Assembly: GCA_016219275.1 (NCBI GenBank)
Contig: JACRBM010000002.1
Span: 1 to 62,797, forward strand
Origin: Chloroflexota bacterium
Lineage (GTDB): Bacteria > Chloroflexota > Anaerolineae > UBA4142
Direction: 5' to 3'
Length of the DNA: 62,797 nt
Shown here: positions 9,536 to 17,706 of the stretch, one piece after another
How positions within the stretch are numbered: position 1 is the stretch's first letter
How the letters are laid out: every line of letters begins with the position of its first letter
The notes under the pieces: generated by a model
What the model was told of the DNA's origin: nothing
The model's input: only the letters and a program-made list of their open reading frames with translations
Databases searched by the model: none
Program-made: the position numbers and the translations under genes

Positions 9536-9654
9536 CATGGCGCAATAGTGCAATAGTGCGGTAGTGCAATAGTGCGATAGTTGGCGTAGCGACTAACCAA
9601 CTTTCAGCTATTGCACTATCGAACTATCGCACTATCGCACTATTAAACTAATCG
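9536..9654. repeat. intergenic CAATAGTGC/GCACTATC hairpin repeat
   Basis: Tandem words CAATAGTGC and GATAGTGC on the left are mirrored by GCACTATCG words on the right, giving a long stem. The right end runs into the 3' end of the ATPase gene and supplies its last codons (Ile-Val-Arg-stop). The same words occur at 28750-28777 after another gene. Confidence 0.8.
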
Positions 9655-10723
9655 CTTCTCCAGTCGTCGCGTCCATCCAGCGAATCTTGTCCGCGTCGAA
9701 ATGCAACCACACGTCATCGCCCATCGCGACGGGCTGATCGGGTGCAACGCTTACCTTCGCCATTTCAGAACCGACTTGCATTGTCAGCAGTTTGTGCGAG
9801 CCGAGCGGTTCGACAACCAAGACGTGCCCGCGCAATGTGTTCGGTTGTTGCGCCGCCGCAAGCGCGAGATTTTCCGGGCGCATGCCGAGTAAAATCGCTT
9901 GTCCATTTTTGCCGGCGAGCGCGGACTTGAGCGAATTTGCCGGCGTAATGTGCGATTCGCCGACCATCACGATGCCATCGGCGCGTAGTGTGCCTTTCAG
10001 AAAATTCATCGGCGGCGTGCCAATGAATCCACCGATGAACGTGTTTGCCGGATGATCGTAAATGTTCATCGGCGCGTCGCATTGCACGATGCGTCCGTTC
10101 TGCATCACGGCGATGCGGTCGCCCAGACTCAACGCTTCGATTTGATCGTGCGTCACGTAAATCGTCGTCGCCTTGATTTCCGCGTGCAAGCGTTTCAGTT
10201 CCGCGCGCATTTGCAAACGCAACAACGCGTCGAGATTCGAGAGCGGCTCGTCCATCAACAGCACGGCGGCTTGCATCACAATCGCGCGCGCTACGGCGAC
10301 GCGCTGGCGTTGTCCGCCGGAGAGTTGAGCGGGATAGCGCGCGAGGTAATCGGTGAGTTGCAGCAACTCGGCGCCTTGATGCACGCGCCGTTTGATTTCA
10401 TCGCGCGGACGATTTTGCATCTGGAGTCCGAACGCGATGTTATCAAAGACCGTCAGATGTGGAAAGACCGCGTAGCTTTGAAACACCATCGCGATTTTCC
10501 GGTCGCGCGGCGCAAGGTCGGTCACATCGCGGTCGCCGATCAACACGCGTCCGCCGTCCACGTGTTCCAGTCCGGCGAGACAACGCAGCAACGTCGTCTT
10601 GCCGCACCCCGACGGACCGAGCAAGACCATGAATTCACCGTCTTTGATTTCGAGACTCACGTCGTTTGCGGCAAGCGTCTTGCCGAAGACTTTGCGGACC
10701 GATTGAAAATGAATGCCAGCCAT
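9632..10723 (-). CDS. sugar ABC transporter ATP-binding protein (MalK/UgpC type)
   Basis: The ATPase subunit of the import system, 363 residues. Walker A is GPSGCGKTT (36-44), Q-loop VFQSYAVFPH, signature LSGGQRQR, Walker B VLLMDEP, D-loop SNLDA and the switch His in YVTHDQIEA. The C-terminal 120 residues form the OB-fold regulatory domain typical of MalK-type subunits that serve CUT1 sugar transporters. It lies downstream of the two permease genes. The final three residues and the stop codon come from a dispersed repeat, so the original C-terminus was probably slightly different. Confidence 0.95.
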   Translation of the reverse strand: MAGIHFQSVRKVFGKTLAANDVSLEIKDGEFMVLLGPSGCGKTTLLRCLAGLEHVDGGRVLIGDRDVTDLAPRDRKIAMVFQSYAVFPHLTVFDNIAFGLQMQNRPRDEIKRRVHQGAELLQLTDYLARYPAQLSGGQRQRVAVARAIVMQAAVLLMDEPLSNLDALLRLQMRAELKRLHAEIKATTIYVTHDQIEALSLGDRIAVMQNGRIVQCDAPMNIYDHPANTFIGGFIGTPPMNFLKGTLRADGIVMVGESHITPANSLKSALAGKNGQAILLGMRPENLALAAAQQPNTLRGHVLVVEPLGSHKLLTMQVGSEMAKVSVAPDQPVAMGDDVWLHFDADKIRWMDATTGEAISLIVR

Positions 10724-10730
10724 AGTCGCT

Positions 10731-10797
10731 CCAGTATTCAGTGTGCAGTATTCGGTGTTCAGTCCTGAATACTGAACACCGAATACTGAATACTCAT
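10731..10797. repeat. intergenic CAGTATTCAGTGT/ACACCGAATACTG hairpin repeat
   Basis: Words CAGTATTCAGTGT and CAGTATTCGGTGTTCAG are followed by their inverted copies CTGAATACTGAACACCGAATACTGAATACT, split by a short loop. It lies inside the sugar operon between permease and ATPase genes. Confidence 0.75.
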
Positions 10798-10798
10798 C

Positions 10799-11626
10799 TT
10801 ATCGAGAGATACTTCCCCACAAATTAAGCAGGTATCGGCGGATCAAGAAAATAAAAACCAGCGCGGGCACGATCATGAAAAAACCGCCGGCGTAACGATA
10901 GTACAGCGGCGAGTCGTTCAGCGAACTGAGCACCTGCGCGGGCAAGGTGCGATTGCGCAATGTGAGGATCGTCGCGGCGAACACTTCGTTCCACGAAATC
11001 ACGAATGTAAAGATCGCCGCCGCCGCCAAGCCAGGGAGCGCCAGCGGCATCACGACGCGCAGGAACGCTTGGAGGCGATTGCAACCCATGGTTTGCGCGG
11101 CTTCTTCCAAATCGCGCGGCACGCCGACGAAAATGCCGGCGGTGACGATGATGACGAACGGCAACGCCATCGCGGTATGCACGAGCGCGACGCCCCAGAT
11201 CGAATCGTACAAATCGAGTTGCAGAAACACGACGGCGAGTGGAATCGCGAGAATCGCGGTCGGAAACATTTTGCTGATCAAGAGTCCAAGCGACATGGCT
11301 TCCTTGCCGCGAAAGCGAAAGCGCGCGAGCGCATAGCCGCCCGGCGCGCCCAGCAGCAGACTGCCGACAATCGTCAACAACGCGACGACGACGCTGTTCC
11401 GCACCGAATCGAGCACGCCGCGCGTGTTCACGAAAAACTGCATCGTATCGGTCGAAAAGTCCGTCGGCAACAGGGGCTTGGGCCATTGAAACGTTGCTTG
11501 CCGCGTGCTGAACGCCGCGAGCGCGACCAGGTAGAGCGGTGCAAGCGTCCACAGCGCGAGCAGAATCGCCGCGCCGTAGAGCAATACGCGGTTGAAAATA
11601 TAGCGGCGTGAAAGTGATGATCGCAT
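10799..11626 (-). CDS. carbohydrate ABC transporter permease (MalG/CUT1 type)
   Basis: An integral membrane protein of 275 residues with about six membrane segments. The EAA loop EEAAQTMGCNRLQAFLRVVMPLALPG contacts the ATPase. The start is at MRSSLSRRY, which gives the normal family length; codons upstream of it encode no sensible membrane topology. It is separated from its partner permease by the UroD-like gene, an unusual arrangement. Confidence 0.92.
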   Translation of the reverse strand: MRSSLSRRYIFNRVLLYGAAILLALWTLAPLYLVALAAFSTRQATFQWPKPLLPTDFSTDTMQFFVNTRGVLDSVRNSVVVALLTIVGSLLLGAPGGYALARFRFRGKEAMSLGLLISKMFPTAILAIPLAVVFLQLDLYDSIWGVALVHTAMALPFVIIVTAGIFVGVPRDLEEAAQTMGCNRLQAFLRVVMPLALPGLAAAAIFTFVISWNEVFAATILTLRNRTLPAQVLSSLNDSPLYYRYAGGFFMIVPALVFIFLIRRYLLNLWGSISR

Positions 11627-11646
11627 AGCGAACTGTCCTTTCGTCT

Positions 11647-12738
11647 CTAAGCGTGAAACGTTTCTAGCATTTCGCCAATTATCCGCACCCGTTCGATGTC
11701 GCTGTCGGGTGGCAACTCGTCGGACACTCCCAGGATCAAGCGCGGGTGAAAGAGTTCGATCACGCGTTTGACACAGTCGAGCAGCGTTTCCATCGAGTAA
11801 AGCGGCAAGAAATAGATCGCCGGGATGCCATCGAGGAGAATTCGCTCGCCCAATGCTTGTTTGATTTCTTCCAACGTCACATCGCCTTGCGGTTGAGGGG
11901 TGCATGCTTCAATTGCTTCAAAGGGACTCTCTGCAATCAATCGCCGGAGCGGCTTCATCGAACCATCAATGTGAATGTGCGTAAATTTGCCCGCATCCTT
12001 CAGTTGCTGGTTTCGCTTGGCATAGTACGGCAGGAGATGCTTGCGCCAAATCGCGGGCGGGTCCATGTGCGCGTCAATATTCTCGCCAAAATTCAAGATC
12101 GCAATCGGCGCGTTGCGTAACACTTTGTACATCGCTTCGTCGGCGGCAGTGGCGACCTCAACGTATCGCTCAATCACGTCAGGATGATCTTGCATCAAAT
12201 AGATCGTTCTTTCGAAACCCATGTGCTCGATAAACAAACCCTGAATCGGCGAGCGGCGAAAATAAAATTGGGGTGCGCCGCGTCCATCCACCGCCATGAC
12301 TTCGCGATCATAAATCTCCTGATCCCAGTACCATTCTTCATCTTGCAAGAGCGCTTCGTAAATCCGAAAATCGTCAAGGGTCTTGAGTTTGAATTCACTG
12401 CGATACGAGGTATAGCCATACTCGTCATAGTGAATCACTTCTTGCAAAACACCGTTGGGCGTTTGAAAAGTCTTTTGCAAATGTGTCTGATCCAGCCATT
12501 CTTCAGTCACTTGTGTAGCGCGATAGCATTGTTGCAAAGGACGCACAAAATAGCGGACTGAAGCATGGCAGTAATCATACACGTCAAACAAGGAGAAATT
12601 TCGCATCTGGGACGGCAGTGTGCCGCGGCGTTGGTTGATGTGATACCAATATTCGAGACGCGGTTGCCACAATACACGACCAATGTCCTTGCCTTGAAAA
12701 ACTGCCAGATTCATTTCCGCGAAAGTCGAATCAATCAT
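11647..12738 (-). CDS. uroporphyrinogen decarboxylase-like (UroD/MtaA-type) protein
   Basis: A 363-residue TIM-barrel protein of the UroD superfamily. It shows the family-like C-terminal pattern with HIHIDGS and the LDGIPAIYF barrel strand, but not the N-terminal substrate-binding signature of true HemE. Such proteins are often corrinoid-linked methyltransferases or of unknown role. The start codon overlaps the end of the upstream permease gene by 8 bases, so it is translationally coupled into a sugar import operon and separates the two permease genes. No corrinoid protein gene is nearby. A role in demethylating or sensing the imported sugar is only a guess. Confidence 0.75.
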   Translation of the reverse strand: MIDSTFAEMNLAVFQGKDIGRVLWQPRLEYWYHINQRRGTLPSQMRNFSLFDVYDYCHASVRYFVRPLQQCYRATQVTEEWLDQTHLQKTFQTPNGVLQEVIHYDEYGYTSYRSEFKLKTLDDFRIYEALLQDEEWYWDQEIYDREVMAVDGRGAPQFYFRRSPIQGLFIEHMGFERTIYLMQDHPDVIERYVEVATAADEAMYKVLRNAPIAILNFGENIDAHMDPPAIWRKHLLPYYAKRNQQLKDAGKFTHIHIDGSMKPLRRLIAESPFEAIEACTPQPQGDVTLEEIKQALGERILLDGIPAIYFLPLYSMETLLDCVKRVIELFHPRLILGVSDELPPDSDIERVRIIGEMLETFHA

Positions 12739-13594
12739 ATCCTGCCTCCGCCGGGTTGGTCTTCAACACGCGGAAGTAGACCCAGGTCGCGAGCACGGTG
12801 AAGATGAGCACGAGGACCGCGTACGCCGCGGCGACGCCCGGATTGCGATTCGCCACATACCAGTTGTACGATTCGCCCGCCATCACTGGAATGACGCGTC
12901 CCGCTAATGCGAAGACCACCGCAAACGTTTGAAACGCAAAGATGGTGCGGATGATGAGCGCGTTTTGTAAACTGGGTCGCAGTAACGGCAAGACAACAAA
13001 CAAGGTGCGCTTGAGCGTGGTCGCGCCGAACACGTCCGCGGCTTCAAAGTAATCGCGCGGAATCACTTGCAAGCCCGCGAGCAAAATCGTCATCACGATT
13101 GCCGTCGCGCGCCATGATTCGGCGATGACAATCGTGCCGAACATCGCAGGGAGATTTTGGTACGACAAGAATAGAAAAGGTCTTTCGAGAATGCCGAGTT
13201 GATTCAGAATCGAATTGAGGTAGCCGCGTTCGGTGAAAATGGACAGCCACGCGATGCCGGCGGCAAGATCGGAAATCGCGAGTGGAATCGCGTAGATGTA
13301 CAGAAAAAAAGTGTGTCCCTTGAAGCGCGTGTGAATCAGCAGTGCCATCACGAGCGCGAGGACGACCTGGGCGGGGACGATGAACAGCAACAAGAGAAAC
13401 GTGAACTTGAGCGCATCGGCAAAGCTCGTGTCGCTTGCCATCTTTTGAAAATTAGCCAGCGTCAGCGAACCGTCGGGCGCTTGGAACGCGAGCAAGAATG
13501 CTTGCAGAATCGGAATCACGATCAGCAGCGTGACAAAGATGAGTGTGGGCGCGAGCAGACTGTACGGCAGAACAGATTCTAATTTTGCGCGCAT
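12731..13594 (-). CDS. carbohydrate ABC transporter permease (MalF/CUT1 type)
   Basis: A membrane subunit of 287 residues with six predicted helices. The EAA loop is EAADVFGATTLKRTLFVVLPLLRP. The start at MRAKLESVLPYSLL is preceded by CCGAGGT at a good distance; codons further up come from a repeat. It pairs with the MalG-type permease downstream. It ends with an 8-base overlap with the UroD-like gene. Confidence 0.92.
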   Translation of the reverse strand: MRAKLESVLPYSLLAPTLIFVTLLIVIPILQAFLLAFQAPDGSLTLANFQKMASDTSFADALKFTFLLLLFIVPAQVVLALVMALLIHTRFKGHTFFLYIYAIPLAISDLAAGIAWLSIFTERGYLNSILNQLGILERPFLFLSYQNLPAMFGTIVIAESWRATAIVMTILLAGLQVIPRDYFEAADVFGATTLKRTLFVVLPLLRPSLQNALIIRTIFAFQTFAVVFALAGRVIPVMAGESYNWYVANRNPGVAAAYAVLVLIFTVLATWVYFRVLKTNPAEAGYD

Positions 13595-13603
13595 AAGTAC
13601 CTC

Positions 13604-13692
13604 GGGGAGTAGTAGACAAGTCAACAGGTAGACAAGTAGACAAGTATGCGTGTGGAAACTTGTTTACTTGTTTTCTTGTCTACCTGTCTACC
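13604..13692. repeat. intergenic GTAGACAAGT/ACTTGTCTAC hairpin repeat
   Basis: Words AGTAGACAAG, AGGTAGACAAG and AGTATGCGTG are followed by inverted words ACTTGTTTACTTGT, TCTTGTCTACCTGTCTACC. The same words occur at 22451-22512, where they form the end of the methyltransferase gene. Confidence 0.8.
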
Positions 13693-13703
13693 GATTGCCA
13701 ACC

Positions 13704-15143
13704 CTACTTGGCTAAACACGCGCCAGTGCTGGGTGGATCGGGCGACCAGCAGGGAGCTTTGAGTTCGGTCATCAACGCGTTGAGTTGATTGGCTTGGTCG
13801 TTCAGCACTGTTTTGATGTCTTCGCCTTTCAACACGATGCGCGTCAAGGTGTCTTGCTGAATTTTGTTAAAGTCGCCGCCTTTCGCGCCGAGTCCAATTG
13901 GCAGGAGCGCGACTTTGGCATCTGTCGCTTTCGATTGCTTGACGACGCCATCGGCTTCGAGGCGAACAAAGTCGGGCAAATTCGTCGGCAAGGCGGATTC
14001 GACGATGGGGTAGAAACTGACTTCGCGCAATGTGACGGCTTGCACGGCGGGACGCGTGAGGTACTCGATCACGGCTTCGGCGCCCGCGCGATTTGGCGTG
14101 CCCTTGGGGATACCCAGACCCGCCAGGACGCTCATATAGTAGCGACCTTTGGGACCGGCGGGCGCAGGCGCGCCGACAAAGTCATTCGGCTTGTTCTTGA
14201 ACGCGTTGACCACGCGCGCGGTATGATCAATCGTGACCCAGACTTCTTCGGAGAGCAACGGGTCTTGCATGTTGTTGTAGGTCACCGATTGCGGATTGGT
14301 GTATTCCCAGATCGCTTTGAAATCGGTCCACATCTTGACCGCGTCGTCACTGCGATACGTGGTGACCAGACCGCCGGTGTACGACGGATACAGATAACCC
14401 TGGGTCAAGCGATGCATCAACCCGGAAGGACCGGCGGGAAAACCGATTTTCTTTTCCTTGGTCGCGGCGGTAATGTTCTTGCCCCATTCGGCGAGTTGCG
14501 GGTAGGTGAGCGCATCAATGTTCGCGCCGGCGGGAAGATACTGTAATGCTTTTTTGTTCGCGACCATGATGTACGTCGCTTGCATCCACGGAATGTAATA
14601 CTGTTTGTCCGTGCCCAGCTTGCCCAGCGTCATGAATTCTTTGACGATGGGGCGGTCGCTCAACTTGGCGACGAGCGGGGTCAGGTCTTCCAACGCGTTC
14701 GCGGCGAGCAAGTTGGGGAACGTGCCGTGCAACACGCCGACGGCGCCGACGGCGACCTTGCCGGCTTTTTGTTCTGCCAAGATTCGATCTACGACGACAC
14801 CCTCGGCATCGGAGATGAACTCGACCTTTGCGCCGGTGATGTCCTTGAGAATGGTGTTACGCATCTTTTCTTGTTCTTCGATGGGGGTCAACTGGGTCGA
14901 GAGAAAGACGAGTGGTTGGGCTGGCGCGGCGGTCGGCGCGGTCGTCGGCGCGGGTGGTTTGGTCGGTTCCGGCGCTTTGGTCGCGACGGGCGCGGTCGTG
15001 GGCGGGGGCGCGGCTGTCGGGACCGGCGCTTTGGTCGGTTCGGGCGCTTTAGGCACGGCGGTAGGCGGTACCGGGGTGGGGGCTGGCGCGCACGCGACCA
15101 GGATCACACCCAGCACCAGCGTGAGAATGAGCATTTTCTTCAT
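13704..15143 (-). CDS. ABC transporter solute-binding lipoprotein (extracellular, sugar type)
   Basis: A secreted lipoprotein of 479 residues. The signal peptide ends in the lipobox LVACAP with Cys18. A 60-residue linker of Ala, Pro and Thr blocks, common in Chloroflexota binding proteins, precedes the SBP_bac_1-like domain. A strong GGAGGAGGT ribosome-binding site precedes ATG at 15143; the frame extends upstream but without a signal sequence. The protein collects the substrate for the two permeases downstream. A perfect 20-bp LacI-type operator lies about 90 bases upstream, so expression is likely repressed by the neighbouring regulator. Confidence 0.92.
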   Translation of the reverse strand: MKKMLILTLVLGVILVACAPAPTPVPPTAVPKAPEPTKAPVPTAAPPPTTAPVATKAPEPTKPPAPTTAPTAAPAQPLVFLSTQLTPIEEQEKMRNTILKDITGAKVEFISDAEGVVVDRILAEQKAGKVAVGAVGVLHGTFPNLLAANALEDLTPLVAKLSDRPIVKEFMTLGKLGTDKQYYIPWMQATYIMVANKKALQYLPAGANIDALTYPQLAEWGKNITAATKEKKIGFPAGPSGLMHRLTQGYLYPSYTGGLVTTYRSDDAVKMWTDFKAIWEYTNPQSVTYNNMQDPLLSEEVWVTIDHTARVVNAFKNKPNDFVGAPAPAGPKGRYYMSVLAGLGIPKGTPNRAGAEAVIEYLTRPAVQAVTLREVSFYPIVESALPTNLPDFVRLEADGVVKQSKATDAKVALLPIGLGAKGGDFNKIQQDTLTRIVLKGEDIKTVLNDQANQLNALMTELKAPCWSPDPPSTGACLAK

Positions 15144-15230
15144 CGAGTAAACCTCCTCCTTTGGAAACAAATGGATTCGCAGATTCGTCAGACAAAGGTG
15201 AACGCATTTCAAGATTTTCGACCACCTCCT

Positions 15231-15250
15231 TTCCCAAAACGTTTTGGGAA
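15231..15250. promoter_or_regulatory. LacI-family operator in front of the sugar transport operon
   Basis: The perfect palindrome TTCCCAAAACGTTTTGGGAA has the central CpG dyad typical of LacI-family sites. Its core CCAAAACGTTTTGG recurs in front of the regulator gene at 16317-16332. It lies between the divergent-looking ends of the regulator gene and the start of the binding-protein gene. Confidence 0.85.
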
Positions 15251-15294
15251 GATGTTGCAAATTGAACGGTAAAGTGGAGCCGCGAAACAGAAAT

Positions 15295-16311
15295 CTAGCC
15301 GCCGGTAGATTCGCGTATGATCAATTCGGGTTGCAAGACCACGCGCGGATCGAGCAACTCTTTGCCTTCGATGCGCGCGACGAGCATCTTGACCAAGCGG
15401 CACGCAATGTCGTACACCGGTTGCTTGAGCGTGGTGAGCGGCGGCTGCGTGTGCTCCGAATCTTCGGTGCCGTCGTACCCGGCAATCGCGATATCGCGTC
15501 CGACGATCAAGCCGCGCTCGCGCGCCGCGGACAGCGCGCCGACCGCCGTCAAATCGTTCGCGCCGATGAGCGCGGTGGGGGGCTGCGGCAAAGCGAGTAA
15601 TTGCGTCGCGGCGTGATAGCCGCCGGTGCGCGTGAGATTTCCTTCCGCGACCAACGCGGGGTCGAAAGGAATGCCTGCCGCGACGAGACCGTTCTGATAC
15701 CCAGCGAGCCGATCCGCTTGCAAGGTAAAGCGCGCCGGCGCGCCGATGTAACCGATGCGCCGATAACCCTTATTTACAAGGTGTTTTACGAGGGTTTCGA
15801 AACCGGAGCGCGAGTCAATTTCGATGTACGGGAATTTGAGCGAAAGGAGCGTGTGACCATGCGCGACAAATGGAAAATCGTTTTTGGCGAGATACTTGGC
15901 GCGCCAATCGCGCAGGCGCATGCGACTGACGACGATGCCATCCACGAGGCGACTCTGTACCCAACGCGTATAAATTTCGCGTTCGGCGGCGGTATCGGGC
16001 GCGGCGGTCGAAACGAGTAGATCGAATTTGTGCGAGGTGGCTTCGTCGCCGAGACCGGCGATGAATTCGGAGAAAAAAGGATCGGTAAAGTGAGGACCGC
16101 TCGCCGGCAAAATGTAGCCGATGGCGTCGGCGCGTTGGCGGCGCAGTTGCCGCGCGGCGCGGCTGGGGACATAGCCCATTTCGCGCGCGGTGCGAATGAC
16201 GCGCTGGCGCGTCTTAGCCGCCACGTCGTCGTACCCGTCGAGCGCGCGGGAGACAGTGGTAATGGAGAGTTTCAAGCGTTTTGCGACTTGACGAATCGTC
16301 ACCGGTGACAT
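15295..16311 (-). CDS. LacI family transcriptional regulator
   Basis: A repressor of 338 residues. The N-terminal helix-turn-helix with hinge (TIRQVAKRLKLSITTVSRAL, residues 4-23, then GYDDVAAKTRQRV) is followed by a periplasmic-binding-like ligand domain ending in the usual GYDG(T)ED and LTTLKQPVYD segments. The start at MSPVTIRQ gives a standard LacI length. A palindromic operator overlaps the ribosome-binding region at 16317-16332, indicating autoregulation, and an extended copy precedes the transport operon downstream. The effector is probably the imported sugar or a derivative. Confidence 0.93.
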   Translation of the reverse strand: MSPVTIRQVAKRLKLSITTVSRALDGYDDVAAKTRQRVIRTAREMGYVPSRAARQLRRQRADAIGYILPASGPHFTDPFFSEFIAGLGDEATSHKFDLLVSTAAPDTAAEREIYTRWVQSRLVDGIVVSRMRLRDWRAKYLAKNDFPFVAHGHTLLSLKFPYIEIDSRSGFETLVKHLVNKGYRRIGYIGAPARFTLQADRLAGYQNGLVAAGIPFDPALVAEGNLTRTGGYHAATQLLALPQPPTALIGANDLTAVGALSAARERGLIVGRDIAIAGYDGTEDSEHTQPPLTTLKQPVYDIACRLVKMLVARIEGKELLDPRVVLQPELIIRESTGG

Positions 16312-16316
16312 TTTCT

Positions 16317-16332
16317 TCCAAAACGTTTTGGA
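16317..16332. promoter_or_regulatory. LacI-family operator (autoregulatory)
   Basis: The palindrome TCCAAAACGTTTTGGA begins 5 bases upstream of the regulator start codon. It shares its 14-bp core with the operator at 15231-15250. Confidence 0.82.
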
Positions 16333-16375
16333 TGATGACGCCAGTTTACGACAGTTTAGCCAGGTTGTCAAGACC

Positions 16376-16546
16376 AGTACGCCGGCGATGACCCACACGG
16401 GTCATTGCGAGAGACGGTATTCTACCCCCACCCCAGCCCTCCCCCGTTCGACAAACTGCGTCGAACAGGGGAGGAAGCAAGTTCCCTCCCCTGCGAAAGC
16501 GGGGGAGGGTAAGGGAGGGGGTTCGCTTCGGACTTTTGAAAAGCCC
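16376..16546. repeat. C/G-run hairpin repeat with GACTTTTGAAAAGCC end
   Basis: The region 16333-16589 has no gene. It holds C-rich runs (CCCCACCCCAGCCCTCCCCC), an inverted GTTCGACAAACTGCGTCGAAC, then G-rich runs (GGGGAGGGTAAGGGAGGGGG), ending in GACTTTTGAAAAGCC. The same layout is found at 30712-30817, including the GACTTTTGAAAAGCC end, and a related C-run/G-run hairpin lies at 39264-39346. This resembles a small non-autonomous mobile or repeat unit. Confidence 0.6.
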
Positions 16547-16567
16547 TGACGTAGTCGCCAATCTACT

Positions 16568-16595
16568 TTGGCTTTATCCGTGCCGGTGGTATAAT
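16568..16595 (+). promoter_or_regulatory. promoter with extended -10, possibly leaderless
   Basis: TTGGCT, a 16-nt spacer, then TATAAT preceded by TGG (extended -10). The expected start of transcription is at about 16602-16603, which coincides with the ATG at 16603. Confidence 0.6.
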
Positions 16596-16602
16596 GTGGG
16601 CA

Positions 16603-17706
16603 ATGTCTCTCCATCGGTTGTGGGCAATCGCGCACAAGGAATTCCGCCACATTCAGCGCGACAAACGCACGTTGTTTCTCGTGACGCTTTCGCCGGCGAT
16701 CATGCTCATCGCGTTCGCGTACCTCTTTGCGTTCGAAGTGCAAAGCGTGCGGCTGGGCGTCTGGGATGCGGACCAGTCCGCGCTCTCGCGGCGATACATC
16801 GCCAGTTTGACCGCGAACGGCAAGTTCACGCTCGCGCGTCAAGTGACCGGTTATGTGGCGTTGCGCGAAGCAATGATGAGCAACGCGATTCACCTCGGCA
16901 TTGTGATCCCGCCGGATTTTGAAGCGATGCTCGCGCGCGGCGAATCGGTGGACGTGCAAGTGATCGCCGATGGCAGCGACGCGATTTCATCGGCGGGCGG
17001 CGTGACGCGCTTGCGTCAGCGGACGAGGGAATTCAGCCGCCAGTTCTCCGACAGCGCGTTGCCGCCGCCGATCACAGTGCAAGCGCAAGCGTGGTACAAT
17101 CGCGAACTCAGTTCGACGCTCGCGATGGTGCCAGGGCTGGTGCCCGTCGTCATGATTCTGCCGTCGCTCGCCATCGCGCTCGCGCTCACGCGCGAAAAAG
17201 AACTGGGTAGTTTTGAAACACTTGCCACCACGCCGATTCGCGGGTTCGAATATCTTGCCGGCAAATTATTGCCGTACATCGTCTACGGCATCGTTAGCGC
17301 CAGCGCCGCGTACCTGATGGCGATAATCTGGTTTCGTGTCCCGCTGCGCGGTCCCGCGCTCGATTTGCTCGGGATGACCGGGTTGTATCTGTTCGCGTCG
17401 CTGGGCATGACGTTGTTCTTTTCCTCGTTCCTCGCCAACCAGGGCACGGCGATGCGCGTCGTCCTCTTGATTTTTTTCATTCCCAGTTTTTTTATGGCAG
17501 GCGTGGTCCTGCCGGTGGATACGCGCTCCGGCGCGGCGCAAATCTTTTCGTTCTTTCTGCCGACGACGCATTTGGTGCAAATCACGCGCGGCGTATTTCT
17601 CAAAGGGCTGGGGCTGCCGGATTTGGTTACGCAGTCGTTCAACATGTTCGTCCTGGGTCTCGTACCGTTCATCCTGAGTTTGCTCACGTTTCGTAAGCAG
17701 GTCTGA
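16603..17706 (+). CDS. ABC-2 type transporter permease
   Basis: A membrane protein of about 367 residues. One N-terminal helix (residues 25-43) is followed by a large extracytoplasmic domain (about 45-170) and five C-terminal helices, the layout of YhhJ/DrrB-like ABC-2 exporters. An upstream in-frame ATG at 16594 lies within the -10 box, so the ATG at 16603 is preferred and the message may be leaderless. It overlaps the next permease by one base (TGATG). No ATP-binding subunit gene is adjacent, so the partner ATPase must lie elsewhere. Confidence 0.88.
   Translation: MSLHRLWAIAHKEFRHIQRDKRTLFLVTLSPAIMLIAFAYLFAFEVQSVRLGVWDADQSALSRRYIASLTANGKFTLARQVTGYVALREAMMSNAIHLGIVIPPDFEAMLARGESVDVQVIADGSDAISSAGGVTRLRQRTREFSRQFSDSALPPPITVQAQAWYNRELSSTLAMVPGLVPVVMILPSLAIALALTREKELGSFETLATTPIRGFEYLAGKLLPYIVYGIVSASAAYLMAIIWFRVPLRGPALDLLGMTGLYLFASLGMTLFFSSFLANQGTAMRVVLLIFFIPSFFMAGVVLPVDTRSGAAQIFSFFLPTTHLVQITRGVFLKGLGLPDLVTQSFNMFVLGLVPFILSLLTFRKQV

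Noticed and set aside
9536-9654. possible CRISPR array (regularly spaced CAATAGTGC words)
   Set aside because: The words are only 8-10 bases, directly adjacent rather than separated by unique spacers, and are followed by inverted copies; no cas genes are present.
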